NCBI GenBank assembly: GCA_017308475.1
Contig: JAFKEU010000006.1
Location: 124,001 to 188,000 of the forward strand
Source: Alphaproteobacteria bacterium
GTDB taxonomy: Bacteria > Pseudomonadota > Alphaproteobacteria > Micropepsales > Micropepsaceae
Direction: 5' to 3'
DNA length: 64,000 bases
Position numbers and translations under genes: made by a program
In this document: in pieces, positions 52,771-60,001 of the stretch
Position numbering within the stretch: the first letter of the stretch is position 1
How the letters are laid out: every line of letters starts with the position of its first letter
The notes under the pieces: generated by a model
What the model saw: only the letters and a program-made list of their open reading frames with translations
Told to the model about the DNA's origin: nothing
Database searches by the model: none

Positions 52771-53664
52771 CTAGGCGGGAGCCGCCAGCGCGGCGGTCGA
52801 CTTCAGCATCGCCGCCTTCATCGCCTTCTGCAGCTTCTCGAAGGCGCGCACCTCGATCTGGCGAACCCGCTCGCGGGAGACGCCGTATTTCTGCGACAAC
52901 TCCTCCAGCGTGGCGGCGTCTTCCTGCAGGCGCCGGGCCTGGATGATGTCGCGCTCGCGCTCGGTCAGCGTGTCCAGCGCATGAACCAGAAGCTCGTGGC
53001 GGTCACCCATCTCCTCACGCTCGGCCAGGCGGGTTTCCTGGTCGGTGGTCTCATCGGCCAGCCAGTCCTGCCACTCGCTTTCCGAATCGCTGCGCAGCGG
53101 CGCATTGAGCGAGGCGTCCGGGCCCGAAAGGCGCCGGTTCATCTCGGTCACTTCGGTTTGGGTGACGCCCAGCTGGTCGGCCAGCTTTTCGGTGTGTTCG
53201 GGCGTCAGGTCGCCTTCCTCGATCGCGCCGATATGGGACTTGGCCTTGCGCAGGTTGAAGAACAGCTTCTTCTGGGCCGCCGTGGTGCCCATCTTCACCA
53301 TCGACCATGAGCGCAGCACATATTCCTGGATCGCGGCGCGGATCCACCACATGGCATAGGTCGCCAGACGAAAGCCCCGGTCGGGATCGAAGCGCTTGAC
53401 CGCCTGCATCAGGCCGACATTGCCTTCGGAAACGATTTCGGAAACCGGCAGGCCATAGCCGCGATAGCCCATGGCGATCTTGGCCACCAGGCGCAGATGG
53501 CTGGTCACCAGCTTGCGCGCCGCCTCGGGATCCTCATGTTCCTTCCAGGCCTTGGCGTACATGTATTCGTCTTCGGGGGTCAGAAGCGGAAATTTGCGGA
53601 TTTCCGTCAGGTAACGCGACAGGCCTGCTTCGCCCGACAGGACAGGTAGACCACGGCTGCTCAT
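52771..53664 (-). CDS. rpoH: heat-shock sigma factor RpoH (sigma-32)
   Basis: A 297-residue alternative sigma factor. Region 2 is complete (LVTSHLRLVAKIAMGYRGYGLPVSEIVSEGNVGLMQAVKRFDP, RLATYAMWWIRAAIQEYVLRSWSMVKMGTT), the RpoH box (AQKKLFFNLRKAKSHIG) that binds core polymerase is intact, and region 4 ends with LEELSQKYGVSRERVRQIEVRAFEKLQ. Two ATGs are adjacent. The AAGGGGG ribosome site is too close to the first, so I use the second. A candidate heat-shock promoter lies upstream. Confidence 0.94.
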   Translation of the reverse strand: MSSRGLPVLSGEAGLSRYLTEIRKFPLLTPEDEYMYAKAWKEHEDPEAARKLVTSHLRLVAKIAMGYRGYGLPVSEIVSEGNVGLMQAVKRFDPDRGFRLATYAMWWIRAAIQEYVLRSWSMVKMGTTAAQKKLFFNLRKAKSHIGAIEEGDLTPEHTEKLADQLGVTQTEVTEMNRRLSGPDASLNAPLRSDSESEWQDWLADETTDQETRLAEREEMGDRHELLVHALDTLTERERDIIQARRLQEDAATLEELSQKYGVSRERVRQIEVRAFEKLQKAMKAAMLKSTAALAAPA

Positions 53665-53741
53665 CATTCCCCCTTGCTCGTCCAAGGTACGCCGGCAACA
53701 CCGACACCAGACAATAAGCCTGACGGCCTGGACGGCCAAAG

Positions 53742-53769
53742 ACATAAGCCTGCTTATGATCTTTTCAAG
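53742..53769 (-). promoter_or_regulatory. candidate sigma-32-type promoter of rpoH with palindrome
   Basis: On the minus strand CTTGAAA (53763-53769) and CTTATGT (53742-53748) are 14 nt apart, near the heat-shock consensus CTTGAAA-N11-16-CCCATNT. A perfect inverted repeat, CATAAGC/GCTTATG (53743-53749 and 53752-53758, 2-nt centre), overlaps the -10 element and spacer. This would allow autoregulation by RpoH and repression by a dimeric factor; both are inference. Confidence 0.4.
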
Positions 53770-53812
53770 TTTTTGCCGCCTGTTTCCGGCTGACGAATAT
53801 TACGTATGTGTT

Positions 53813-54856
53813 TCAACCATTTAGACCGCGAAGGGCCTCGACCAGGCCAGCAAAATCCGCAGGCCAGGGAGATTCGAAGCGCAGGGTCCTGTGCAGGCTG
53901 GGGTGCTGGAACCCCAAGACCCAGGCGTGCAGGGCCTGGCGGGAAAAGCCGGCTGCCGCGGCGAAGGCCGCCGCCTCGGCGGGGCTCCTTGCCTTGGGGC
54001 TGGCACGGCTTCGGCCATATTGCGGATCGCCCACAAGCGGGTGGCCCAGATGGGTCAGGTGCACGCGGATCTGGTGGGTGCGCCCGGTTTCCAGCCGGCA
54101 CTCGATCAGGGATGCGAAGGGCCGTTCGGCGGGGCCGAACTTTTCCAGCACGCGATAGCGGGTGCGCGCGGCTTTGCCCCCGGCGCGCAGCACCGACATG
54201 CGCTTCCTGTCGAACGGATTGCGGCCGATCTGGCTTTCGATCAGGCCCGATGCCTCGCGCGGGGCGCCCCACACCACCGCATGATAGGCGCGCTCGATCG
54301 TGTGGTTGGCGAACTGTTTGGCCAGCGAGGCCATGGCCCGCTCGGTCTTGGCGGCGACCAGCAGCCCGCTGGTATCCTTGTCCAGCCGATGCACGATGCC
54401 GGGCCGCGCTTCGCCGCCGATCGACAGCATGGCCGGCCCGCAATGGGCGATCAGGGCATTGACCAGCGTCCCATCGGGATTGCCCGCCGCGGGATGGACC
54501 ACTAGCCCCGCCGGCTTGTCGATCACGATCAGGTCCCTGTCCTCGTAAACCACGGCCAGCGGGATGTCCTGGCCCCGCGGTGTGGCGGGGGCGGCGGGCG
54601 GCACCGCCACGCGATAGGTTTCGTCCGGTTTGACCCGGTGATTGGCGTCTCTTATCGTCCGGCCGTCCCGTGAGACCGCGCCCTGTTCCAGCAATTGCTG
54701 AAGCCGCGAGCGGCTGAATGCGGGCAGCGCCTGGCTGAGGAAGCGGTCCAGCCGCCAGCCGGCATGGTCGGCGGCCACCTGGGCCAGATGATCCCCAAGC
54801 GGGCCGTGCTGGGAGTTCTCTATGTCCGATACGTCTTCGTCAGGTGGGGGCGGCAT
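53813..54856 (-). CDS. rluD: 23S rRNA pseudouridine synthase, RluD type
   Basis: A 347-residue enzyme. The S4 RNA-binding domain (about 30-90, WRLDRFLSQALPAFSRSRLQQLLEQGAV) precedes the catalytic domain with the RluA/RluD motif GIVHRLDKDTSGLLVAAKT, where Asp is the nucleophile, and LETGRTHQIRVHLTHLGHPLVGDPQYG. Residues 1-20 are Pro/Asp-rich and may be the result of a start that is too early. Its 5' end overlaps the divergent small membrane protein by 35 nt. Confidence 0.92.
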   Translation of the reverse strand: MPPPPDEDVSDIENSQHGPLGDHLAQVAADHAGWRLDRFLSQALPAFSRSRLQQLLEQGAVSRDGRTIRDANHRVKPDETYRVAVPPAAPATPRGQDIPLAVVYEDRDLIVIDKPAGLVVHPAAGNPDGTLVNALIAHCGPAMLSIGGEARPGIVHRLDKDTSGLLVAAKTERAMASLAKQFANHTIERAYHAVVWGAPREASGLIESQIGRNPFDRKRMSVLRAGGKAARTRYRVLEKFGPAERPFASLIECRLETGRTHQIRVHLTHLGHPLVGDPQYGRSRASPKARSPAEAAAFAAAAGFSRQALHAWVLGFQHPSLHRTLRFESPWPADFAGLVEALRGLNG

Positions 54857-55193
54857 GCCGCCATCCTATACTGGCCCGGTCCCCGAAAAGGAAACCGCCG
54901 CCTACAGGGCCGCCAGGCTGGCGGTGATCGTGCTGTCGGCCCTGATCGTGCTGGCGGTGATCGCCCTGATCGTGGGGGGCATCGCCAAGCTGTCGGGCAG
55001 GAAGTCCGCCGGCCCCGCCAGCGGCACCAGTTTCCAGCTTCCGGCCGGCGCGCGCATCGTCAGCATGGAGACCGAGCCCGGTCGCCTGATCCTGCGCGTG
55101 CGCGACGGCGACAAGGAAGAGATCGACATCTTCGACACCCAGGATGGCCGTCTGGTGGGCCAGGTGAAGGCCAGCGTTGGCCGCGCCCGCTGA
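54822..55193 (+). CDS. small single-helix membrane protein (DUF6476-like)
   Basis: A 123-residue protein with one strong membrane helix (AARLAVIVLSALIVLAVIAL, about 30-52). A short Ser/Gly-rich N-terminus precedes it, and an extracytoplasmic beta-like domain follows (ILRVRDGDKEEIDIFDTQDGRLVGQV). I recognise the family as a small alphaproteobacterial one without known function. It overlaps the JAMM peptidase start by 17 nt, so the two are probably coupled. Confidence 0.75.
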   Translation: MSDTSSSGGGGMPPSYTGPVPEKETAAYRAARLAVIVLSALIVLAVIALIVGGIAKLSGRKSAGPASGTSFQLPAGARIVSMETEPGRLILRVRDGDKEEIDIFDTQDGRLVGQVKASVGRAR

Positions 55194-55608
55194 AACCGTC
55201 GTGCTGGCCGACGGGATCGCCGCCGCCATCCATGCCCAGGCGGCGGCCGCGGCGCCCCGCGAATGCTGCGGCCTGCTGGAAGGGGCACATGACGGCCAGG
55301 TTTTTTGCGTCACCGCGCTGCATCCCGCCCGCAACCTGGCGGAAGGCGAGGGCCGCTTCGAGATCGATCCCGCCGACCATTTCGCCGCCCGGCGCACCGC
55401 GCGCGCACGGGGCAGGGGCATCATCGGCTGCTATCACTCCCATCCGGGCGGCCAGGCTGCTGCGTCCGTCCACGATCTGGCGGGGGCGGGCGAAGACGGC
55501 TTTCTCTGGCTGGTCGCGGCGGACGATGTGCTTGCCGCCTTCGTCTATCGCGGCGGACGGTTCTGGCCTTTGGCCACCGGCGCGGACTGGGTGACGTCGT
55601 CGGGATAG
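55177..55608 (+). CDS. JAMM/MPN+ metalloprotease
   Basis: A 143-residue JAB1/MPN domain protein. The metal-binding motif HxHx10D is exact: HSHPGGQAAASVHD, with a Glu in RECCGLLEG as the catalytic base. Bacterial members cleave ubiquitin-like or sulfur-carrier tails or small isopeptides. No ThiS/MoaD-type partner is adjacent. The start is a TTG at 55177; a GTG at 55201 is an alternative. Its end overlaps the convergent DUF6894-like gene by 64 nt. Confidence 0.87.
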   Translation: MAAPAETVVLADGIAAAIHAQAAAAAPRECCGLLEGAHDGQVFCVTALHPARNLAEGEGRFEIDPADHFAARRTARARGRGIIGCYHSHPGGQAAASVHDLAGAGEDGFLWLVAADDVLAAFVYRGGRFWPLATGADWVTSSG

Positions 55609-55856
55609 GAGCGCAGCGCGCCCCGGCGCATCAGCACATCATTGCCGCTGACCACATCGACCACCCGGCCGGTTTCATCTGCGATCTCGATCTGGCAGTG
55701 GGCCAGGGAACCGCCATGCAGCAGCCTTTCTCCCAGCATCTCGCGGCCGGAGTTGATGGCCTCGGCCCGGGCTGCCTCGGTATGGGGCAGTTCCTGGCCC
55801 TCCTCATCCCGGCTGAGTTCGGCACCTTCGCGGACGTGAAAGAAGTATCGGGGCAT
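55545..55856 (-). CDS. DUF6894-like small protein
   Basis: A 103-residue protein beginning MPRYFFHVREGAELSRDEEG, with the conserved LPHTEAARAEAINSGREML and VVDVVSGNDVL segments. It is a small cytoplasmic protein of a family common in alphaproteobacteria and of unknown function. I chose the ATG at 55856, which matches the family N-terminus; a longer frame overlaps the tRNA promoter region. The C-terminal tail lies antisense to the JAMM gene end. Confidence 0.8.
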   Translation of the reverse strand: MPRYFFHVREGAELSRDEEGQELPHTEAARAEAINSGREMLGERLLHGGSLAHCQIEIADETGRVVDVVSGNDVLMRRGALRSYPDDVTQSAPVAKGQNRPPR

Positions 55857-56013
55857 GGCTCGGGGCGCTGGAATTGTTGCGTTTATTCCCCTTGCTAACA
55901 CACAGGGCGCATGCCCGTTCCGGTCCCGCCCGGCGGCGCTGCGCGGTCCGGTCTGCTGCATGCTTGCGGGTTCCGCCCGCCTGCCGCTATAAGCCCCGTC
56001 TTCCGCGAGGCAT

Positions 56014-56088
56014 GCTCCCATCGTCTAGCGGTCAGGACGCGGCCCTCTCAAGGCTGAAACCGGGGTTCGATTCCCCGTGGGAGCGCCA
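56014..56088 (+). tRNA. tRNA-Glu (anticodon CUC)
   Basis: A full cloverleaf: acceptor GCTCCCA with TGGGAGC, a D-arm TCTAGCGGTCAGGA, an anticodon loop CTCTCAA with anticodon CTC in a CGGCC/GGCTG stem, a T-arm GGGGTTCGATTCCCC, and encoded CCA at the 3' end. The sequence right after the CCA leads into the accessory BREX island, so this tRNA is the probable integration point. Confidence 0.97.
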
Positions 56089-56282
56089 ATAAAATCAATG
56101 AGTTACTTGGATATGCGGAGACATTGTCCAATAAATGTCCAATAGCTGTTACGGGCCAATTCGCCCATAACCCGCCAGGATCGCCCCTGAGAGGCGTCCT
56201 GATCGGCGGCCCTTGGGATGCCCCTTGCCCAAGAACACCACTGCAGCACGATCCTGGCCGGTTGGCGTTGGTGCTGGCGCAC
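56089..56282. other. junction region between tRNA-Glu and accessory island
   Basis: No gene is supported. It holds two copies of TGTCCAATA (56125-56133 and 56136-56144) at 11-nt spacing, one helical turn apart. No integrase gene is seen here or elsewhere in the window. Confidence 0.5.
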
Positions 56283-56912
56283 CTAGCCAGCGGGGGGCGT
56301 TGTTATCCCTGGCAAGCTGTACGGCGGATCGAGGAGCGTCGAGCGACGAATGCGCCCGCTGAAATTCGCTAAGCGGCAAATATCATTCACCACCTCCGTG
56401 ATGAAGGATGGCGCCGTAGGCGATATCCATATCTCATCGATCAAATCAGATAGCGAGCAAGGTTGGGCCACGCCATCAGGCGTGTCGGCTCCAACTATGC
56501 CTGCTGTTTCGTGAGAATAAACCAACCGAACTTCTCTTTCCGTTTCGAAACTTTTGCGCTTACGGAGGACGGGGTTGAACAGGTTGCTTAAATCGAAAAC
56601 TTCCGTTTCGAAATCGATATACTGAATTTTCCCGCAGTAGATGGTTGCAGGGGCTTTCTCCAGCGCATGACGAAGCCGGGACAGATTGGTGGTAATTGCC
56701 ACACCCCCATCATGCTTCCCGTAACTTTTCCACATTGAGGCTGTCTCATGTGAGGCCAAGTGCCAGCAGCTTATGAAATTTTTATCGCGCCACTGAAGCG
56801 CGATCTCTCCCAACCGACTCATAGTTTGGAGGTAGCTCTGCAGGATTTCTTCCTTCTTCTCCGCAGTCGCATCTGGACCACCGAATTGCGCATAGAGTTC
56901 GGGCGAGACCAT
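56283..56912 (-). pseudogene. DUF2971-family protein, N-terminally truncated
   Basis: The body matches DUF2971 proteins: FISCWHLASHETASMWKSYGKHDGGVAITT, then GKIQYIDFETE and RKRKSFETEREVRLVYSHE. Family members begin with a WRY...DPFEG segment of about 60-80 residues, which I do not find in this or the other two frames. From the first internal Met (56912) about 209 residues remain. The frame stays open to 57083, but that part overlaps the divergent HEPN-like gene and does not resemble the family. I read this as a gene that lost its 5' end at a junction near 56950; an atypical intact gene is the alternative. Confidence 0.6.
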
Positions 56913-56959
56913 TTCCCGGGTCCACGGTTGGACAAGTTCGGAAGCCCTCCGACAAAGCG

Positions 56960-57685
56960 ATGGCAACCTCCATTGCGCGCCGTTGGTTTGACGAGATTGT
57001 TCCACTTCTTCAGAAGACGGCAGCCAGCCCGGAATTGATTGACGCCGGGAGCGGAAAGTTTTCCGCGTTGCTCCAAATAGCAAAAACCTCTCCAGTCAAG
57101 AAGACTTACCTTGATCTCCTCGGTCCAATAATTGACTTCTACAAAAAATCTCTAATCCATCAAATTGAAATTGCTCCAGAGCAAACGAGCGGCGTCCTAA
57201 GTGTTGCTCCATACCTCGAAGGACTCACGCAAGACGAAGGCGAATATCTTGCTGAAGCTCAACGTTGTTTGTCCGTTGAGGGCATTCGAGCGTGCATTAT
57301 TTTAGGTTGGTGTGCGACCGTCGCCCGAATGCACGCCAAAATTGGTGCTTTAGGTTTTGATACTTTCAACAAAGCGACAGCCGATATGGCAGCAAAACAG
57401 TTTGGGCGCTTCAAGCCGTTCAATAAAAAATTTGTGGTTGAGTCCGCATCGGAGTTGCGCCGAACCGTATTTGATACCGACCTTCTTTGGGTCCTTGAAT
57501 TCATACAGCTTATCGATAGCAATCAGCACGAAAGGCTGCGGCACTGCTTTGAGCTAAGAAACAATAGTGCGCATCCCGGCCAAGCCCCGATCACTGGTGA
57601 AAATCTCTATTCGTTCTACTCAGATATTACCAAGATCGTTTTGCGAAATCCGAAATTCGCGTTGACGATCGAAGAGCAAAGGTGA
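56960..57685 (+). CDS. HEPN-like protein, possible defence RNase
   Basis: A 241-residue mostly helical protein. The C-terminal region has ELRNNSAHPGQAP, in which Arg200-x4-His205 fits the HEPN Rx4-6H signature of many RNases in defence and toxin systems; helices around it (ERLRHCFELRNN, LYSFYSDITKIVLRN) agree. The middle has EGIRACIILGWCATVARMH, also seen in HEPN-like proteins. The DNA is plainly AT-richer than the flanking chromosome and codon use differs, so it is horizontally acquired. It lies between the tRNA and the BREX genes. A hairpin follows its stop. Confidence 0.65.
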   Translation: MATSIARRWFDEIVPLLQKTAASPELIDAGSGKFSALLQIAKTSPVKKTYLDLLGPIIDFYKKSLIHQIEIAPEQTSGVLSVAPYLEGLTQDEGEYLAEAQRCLSVEGIRACIILGWCATVARMHAKIGALGFDTFNKATADMAAKQFGRFKPFNKKFVVESASELRRTVFDTDLLWVLEFIQLIDSNQHERLRHCFELRNNSAHPGQAPITGENLYSFYSDITKIVLRNPKFALTIEEQR

Positions 57686-57718
57686 GGGGCCGGGCGTCTC
57701 TGCTCACACCCGGCCCCT
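57685..57718 (+). terminator. hairpin after the HEPN-like gene
   Basis: Perfect 10-bp arms AGGGGCCGGG (57685-57694) and CCCGGCCCCT (57709-57718) with a 14-nt loop start at the stop codon. No T-run follows. From 57719 to 57943 I see no supported gene. Confidence 0.5.
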
Positions 57719-57943
57719 ACCCTATTCGAATGACGCGGCCGTCAGAATCTACACAGACCGTACAACTTCGGGCTCGAACCGTTTGGCCAGCTCAGCCATT
57801 GCATTTTCCGGCTGGACTTGAAGCCCAGGCCCGCATAGCAGACTGACCGTTGCGTGCGGCGGATGTACTCGGTCATGGACGGTGAGCCGATGGGACAGGA
57901 TTGGGGGCTCTGACACATGCAGCCTCTAGGCAGGCAGCCGACG

Positions 57944-60001
57944 TTATTCCACCAGCGCCTTGAACACCGCATCGGCCGGGTCTTTGTAGAATTCGATGCT
58001 GACCTTGGTCCAAAGTTCGTCCGGGAGATCGTTCAGTTGCCGGCGCGCCGATACCGGCATCAGAAGGGTCTGCGCTTGCTTCTCGATGGCGAGCTCGGCG
58101 ATGTGAACGGCGTTGGGGACCAACTCAATTGAACCGCCGAGGCTTGCCGATCCGACGACAATCGTGCCGCCGCGGCTATTTCGGCCCAGCACCGATCCGC
58201 AGAGCGCAACAAGAACCGCAACACCGAGCCCGCCGCCAGACTTGTCGGCATCGATAGCGCGAAGCTGGATCGTAAATTCCTGCTCGCGTGGATCGCGGTC
58301 GCCGACCACGCTTCGTCCGTGCGAGTACAAGATTTGCTCGCCTACCTTCACACTCTCGCGGAACGGGGCCGGTGCCGGCTGGTTGAGGATGCGTATCCCG
58401 GAACCGGGCTGGTTTGAAACCTCGATGCGGTAAAGTCCGGCTCCGCCTTCTGCCGAGCCTGTGGCGATTGCCCAGACTTGTCCGGGCGGCAGCGGATCGC
58501 TTTCGATCGCCTGATCGGATCGAAGCTCGGGCGTTGCCACGAATGTTTCGACACCGTCAAGCCCGAGCGTGTAGCTGAAATGCGTGTTGCGGAATTCGCT
58601 CTTGAACACGCGCCGCTGCTGTTCCTTGACCCGGCGACGCGCTTCGAGTGCGAGCCGAACGATCCATTCCAAATCTGTATCGGGAACGGATGTCGATGGG
58701 TTTGGATACAGAAGCTTCACAAGCCCGCTAACGGTCTTGCGCACCGCTTCGATGTCACGACCCGACAACGCGCCGCCGAAGTGAATACGCCCATCCAGAA
58801 CGCCAGCGCGCGAAACGGTCCGGAGGCGCGTGAAGGACTCGGAGAGAAAGTCGGAGACGAGACCGAAGTGATCCGTCAGGTGCCGCCGCGGATCGAGCTT
58901 GGGAAAATCCCAGCCCGGCGCGTAAGCATGCAGTCGATCCATGAACGCCGTGTCGTCGCGCATGTCAGGCGGCAGAGGTCCCAGCAGATGACCGACCCGC
59001 TGGGCCTGGTCGAGGTCCATGTCGAGATTGCCGACCAGCACGATGCCGCCTTCGGCTCGGATGGAATCTTTGCCGCGCGAGAACTCGCCCGACGCCATAT
59101 AGCCCTTCATGATGTTCACGCCGTCCTTCGAATCGAAGGACACGCCCGCAATCTCGTCGAAGCAGACGACATCGTATTGGCAGACAAGCCCCCGCTGTCC
59201 GCTGGCCATGTTTACGAACATCCGCGCGACCGTCGCCTTGCCGCCCGAAATCAGGTGTGCATAAGGCGAGACTTGCTGGAAGAGATGACTCTTGCCCGTG
59301 CCCCGCGGGCCAAGCTCGACGAGATTGTAGTTGCGCTCGACAAACGGAACCATGCGAAGGAGCGCGACCCGCTTTGCGCGTTCGTCGAATTCAGCCGGCT
59401 CAAACCCCACGGAGCGAAGCAGGAAGTCGATCCAGTCGTTTGTTGTCTCGAATTTCGTTCGGCCGCTATAGAAGGTGTCGAGAACGTCGGCGCGCGACAT
59501 CTGGATCGGGCGCAGCGCCTCGATGCCGAACGGGCGGCCGTTCTTCTCCTGCGCAATTACGCTGTCGTACGAGAGCGTCACCTCGGCATAGAAGCCGTCG
59601 ATCAGGATGCGGTCGTTCTCTTCGACGATGCTGTCGGGGATGCGCACGTCGCGCAGCGCGAGGCTCGGGAGTTCGGCGACGTAGCAGGCATTCTTGGCAT
59701 CGAGGCGCGCGCGAACTGTGTCGATGATGCGGACCGAGCCCTTGCGATAGGCTTCGTTTTTGAAGACCTCTTCCTGGCCGGTGCGGACGCAACGGTCCTT
59801 CAGCTGCTTCTCGACAATCTCCAGTCCTTCCTCGATTTCGGAATCGTCGGTCGAAGCGCAATAACGGCCGAGCAAAAACTCCACCACATAGGCCGGCACC
59901 GGATAGGCTTTGGCGTAGCGCCGCACGAGGTCTTTGCGGACAACAAATCCTGCGAAAGCACTGGCGCCTAGATTGTCGAGGCGATCGAGTTGCAGCGTCA
60001 T
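57944..60001 (-). CDS. brxL: BREX protein BrxL (Lon-like ATPase)
   Basis: A 685-residue AAA+ protein of BREX phage defence. Walker A is ELGPRGTGKSHLFQQ, Walker B is VVCFDEIAGVSF, and the C-terminal third is Lon-protease-like (RAIDADKSGGGLGVAVLVALCGSVLG, GSIELVPNAVHIAELAIEKQ). The length is normal. The start overlaps the pglZ stop by 4 nt. It is the distal gene of the operon, which matches the type 1 order pglX-pglZ-brxL. Confidence 0.93.
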   Translation of the reverse strand: MTLQLDRLDNLGASAFAGFVVRKDLVRRYAKAYPVPAYVVEFLLGRYCASTDDSEIEEGLEIVEKQLKDRCVRTGQEEVFKNEAYRKGSVRIIDTVRARLDAKNACYVAELPSLALRDVRIPDSIVEENDRILIDGFYAEVTLSYDSVIAQEKNGRPFGIEALRPIQMSRADVLDTFYSGRTKFETTNDWIDFLLRSVGFEPAEFDERAKRVALLRMVPFVERNYNLVELGPRGTGKSHLFQQVSPYAHLISGGKATVARMFVNMASGQRGLVCQYDVVCFDEIAGVSFDSKDGVNIMKGYMASGEFSRGKDSIRAEGGIVLVGNLDMDLDQAQRVGHLLGPLPPDMRDDTAFMDRLHAYAPGWDFPKLDPRRHLTDHFGLVSDFLSESFTRLRTVSRAGVLDGRIHFGGALSGRDIEAVRKTVSGLVKLLYPNPSTSVPDTDLEWIVRLALEARRRVKEQQRRVFKSEFRNTHFSYTLGLDGVETFVATPELRSDQAIESDPLPPGQVWAIATGSAEGGAGLYRIEVSNQPGSGIRILNQPAPAPFRESVKVGEQILYSHGRSVVGDRDPREQEFTIQLRAIDADKSGGGLGVAVLVALCGSVLGRNSRGGTIVVGSASLGGSIELVPNAVHIAELAIEKQAQTLLMPVSARRQLNDLPDELWTKVSIEFYKDPADAVFKALVE

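Noticed and set aside
56124..56372. Open frame of 82 codons on the plus strand after the tRNA
   Set aside because: It is antisense to the DUF2971 coding region over much of its length, has no ribosome site and resembles no family I know.
57742..57972. Open frame of 76 codons on the minus strand after brxL
   Set aside because: It overlaps the brxL 3' end in another frame, has odd Cys/Trp-rich composition and no family features.
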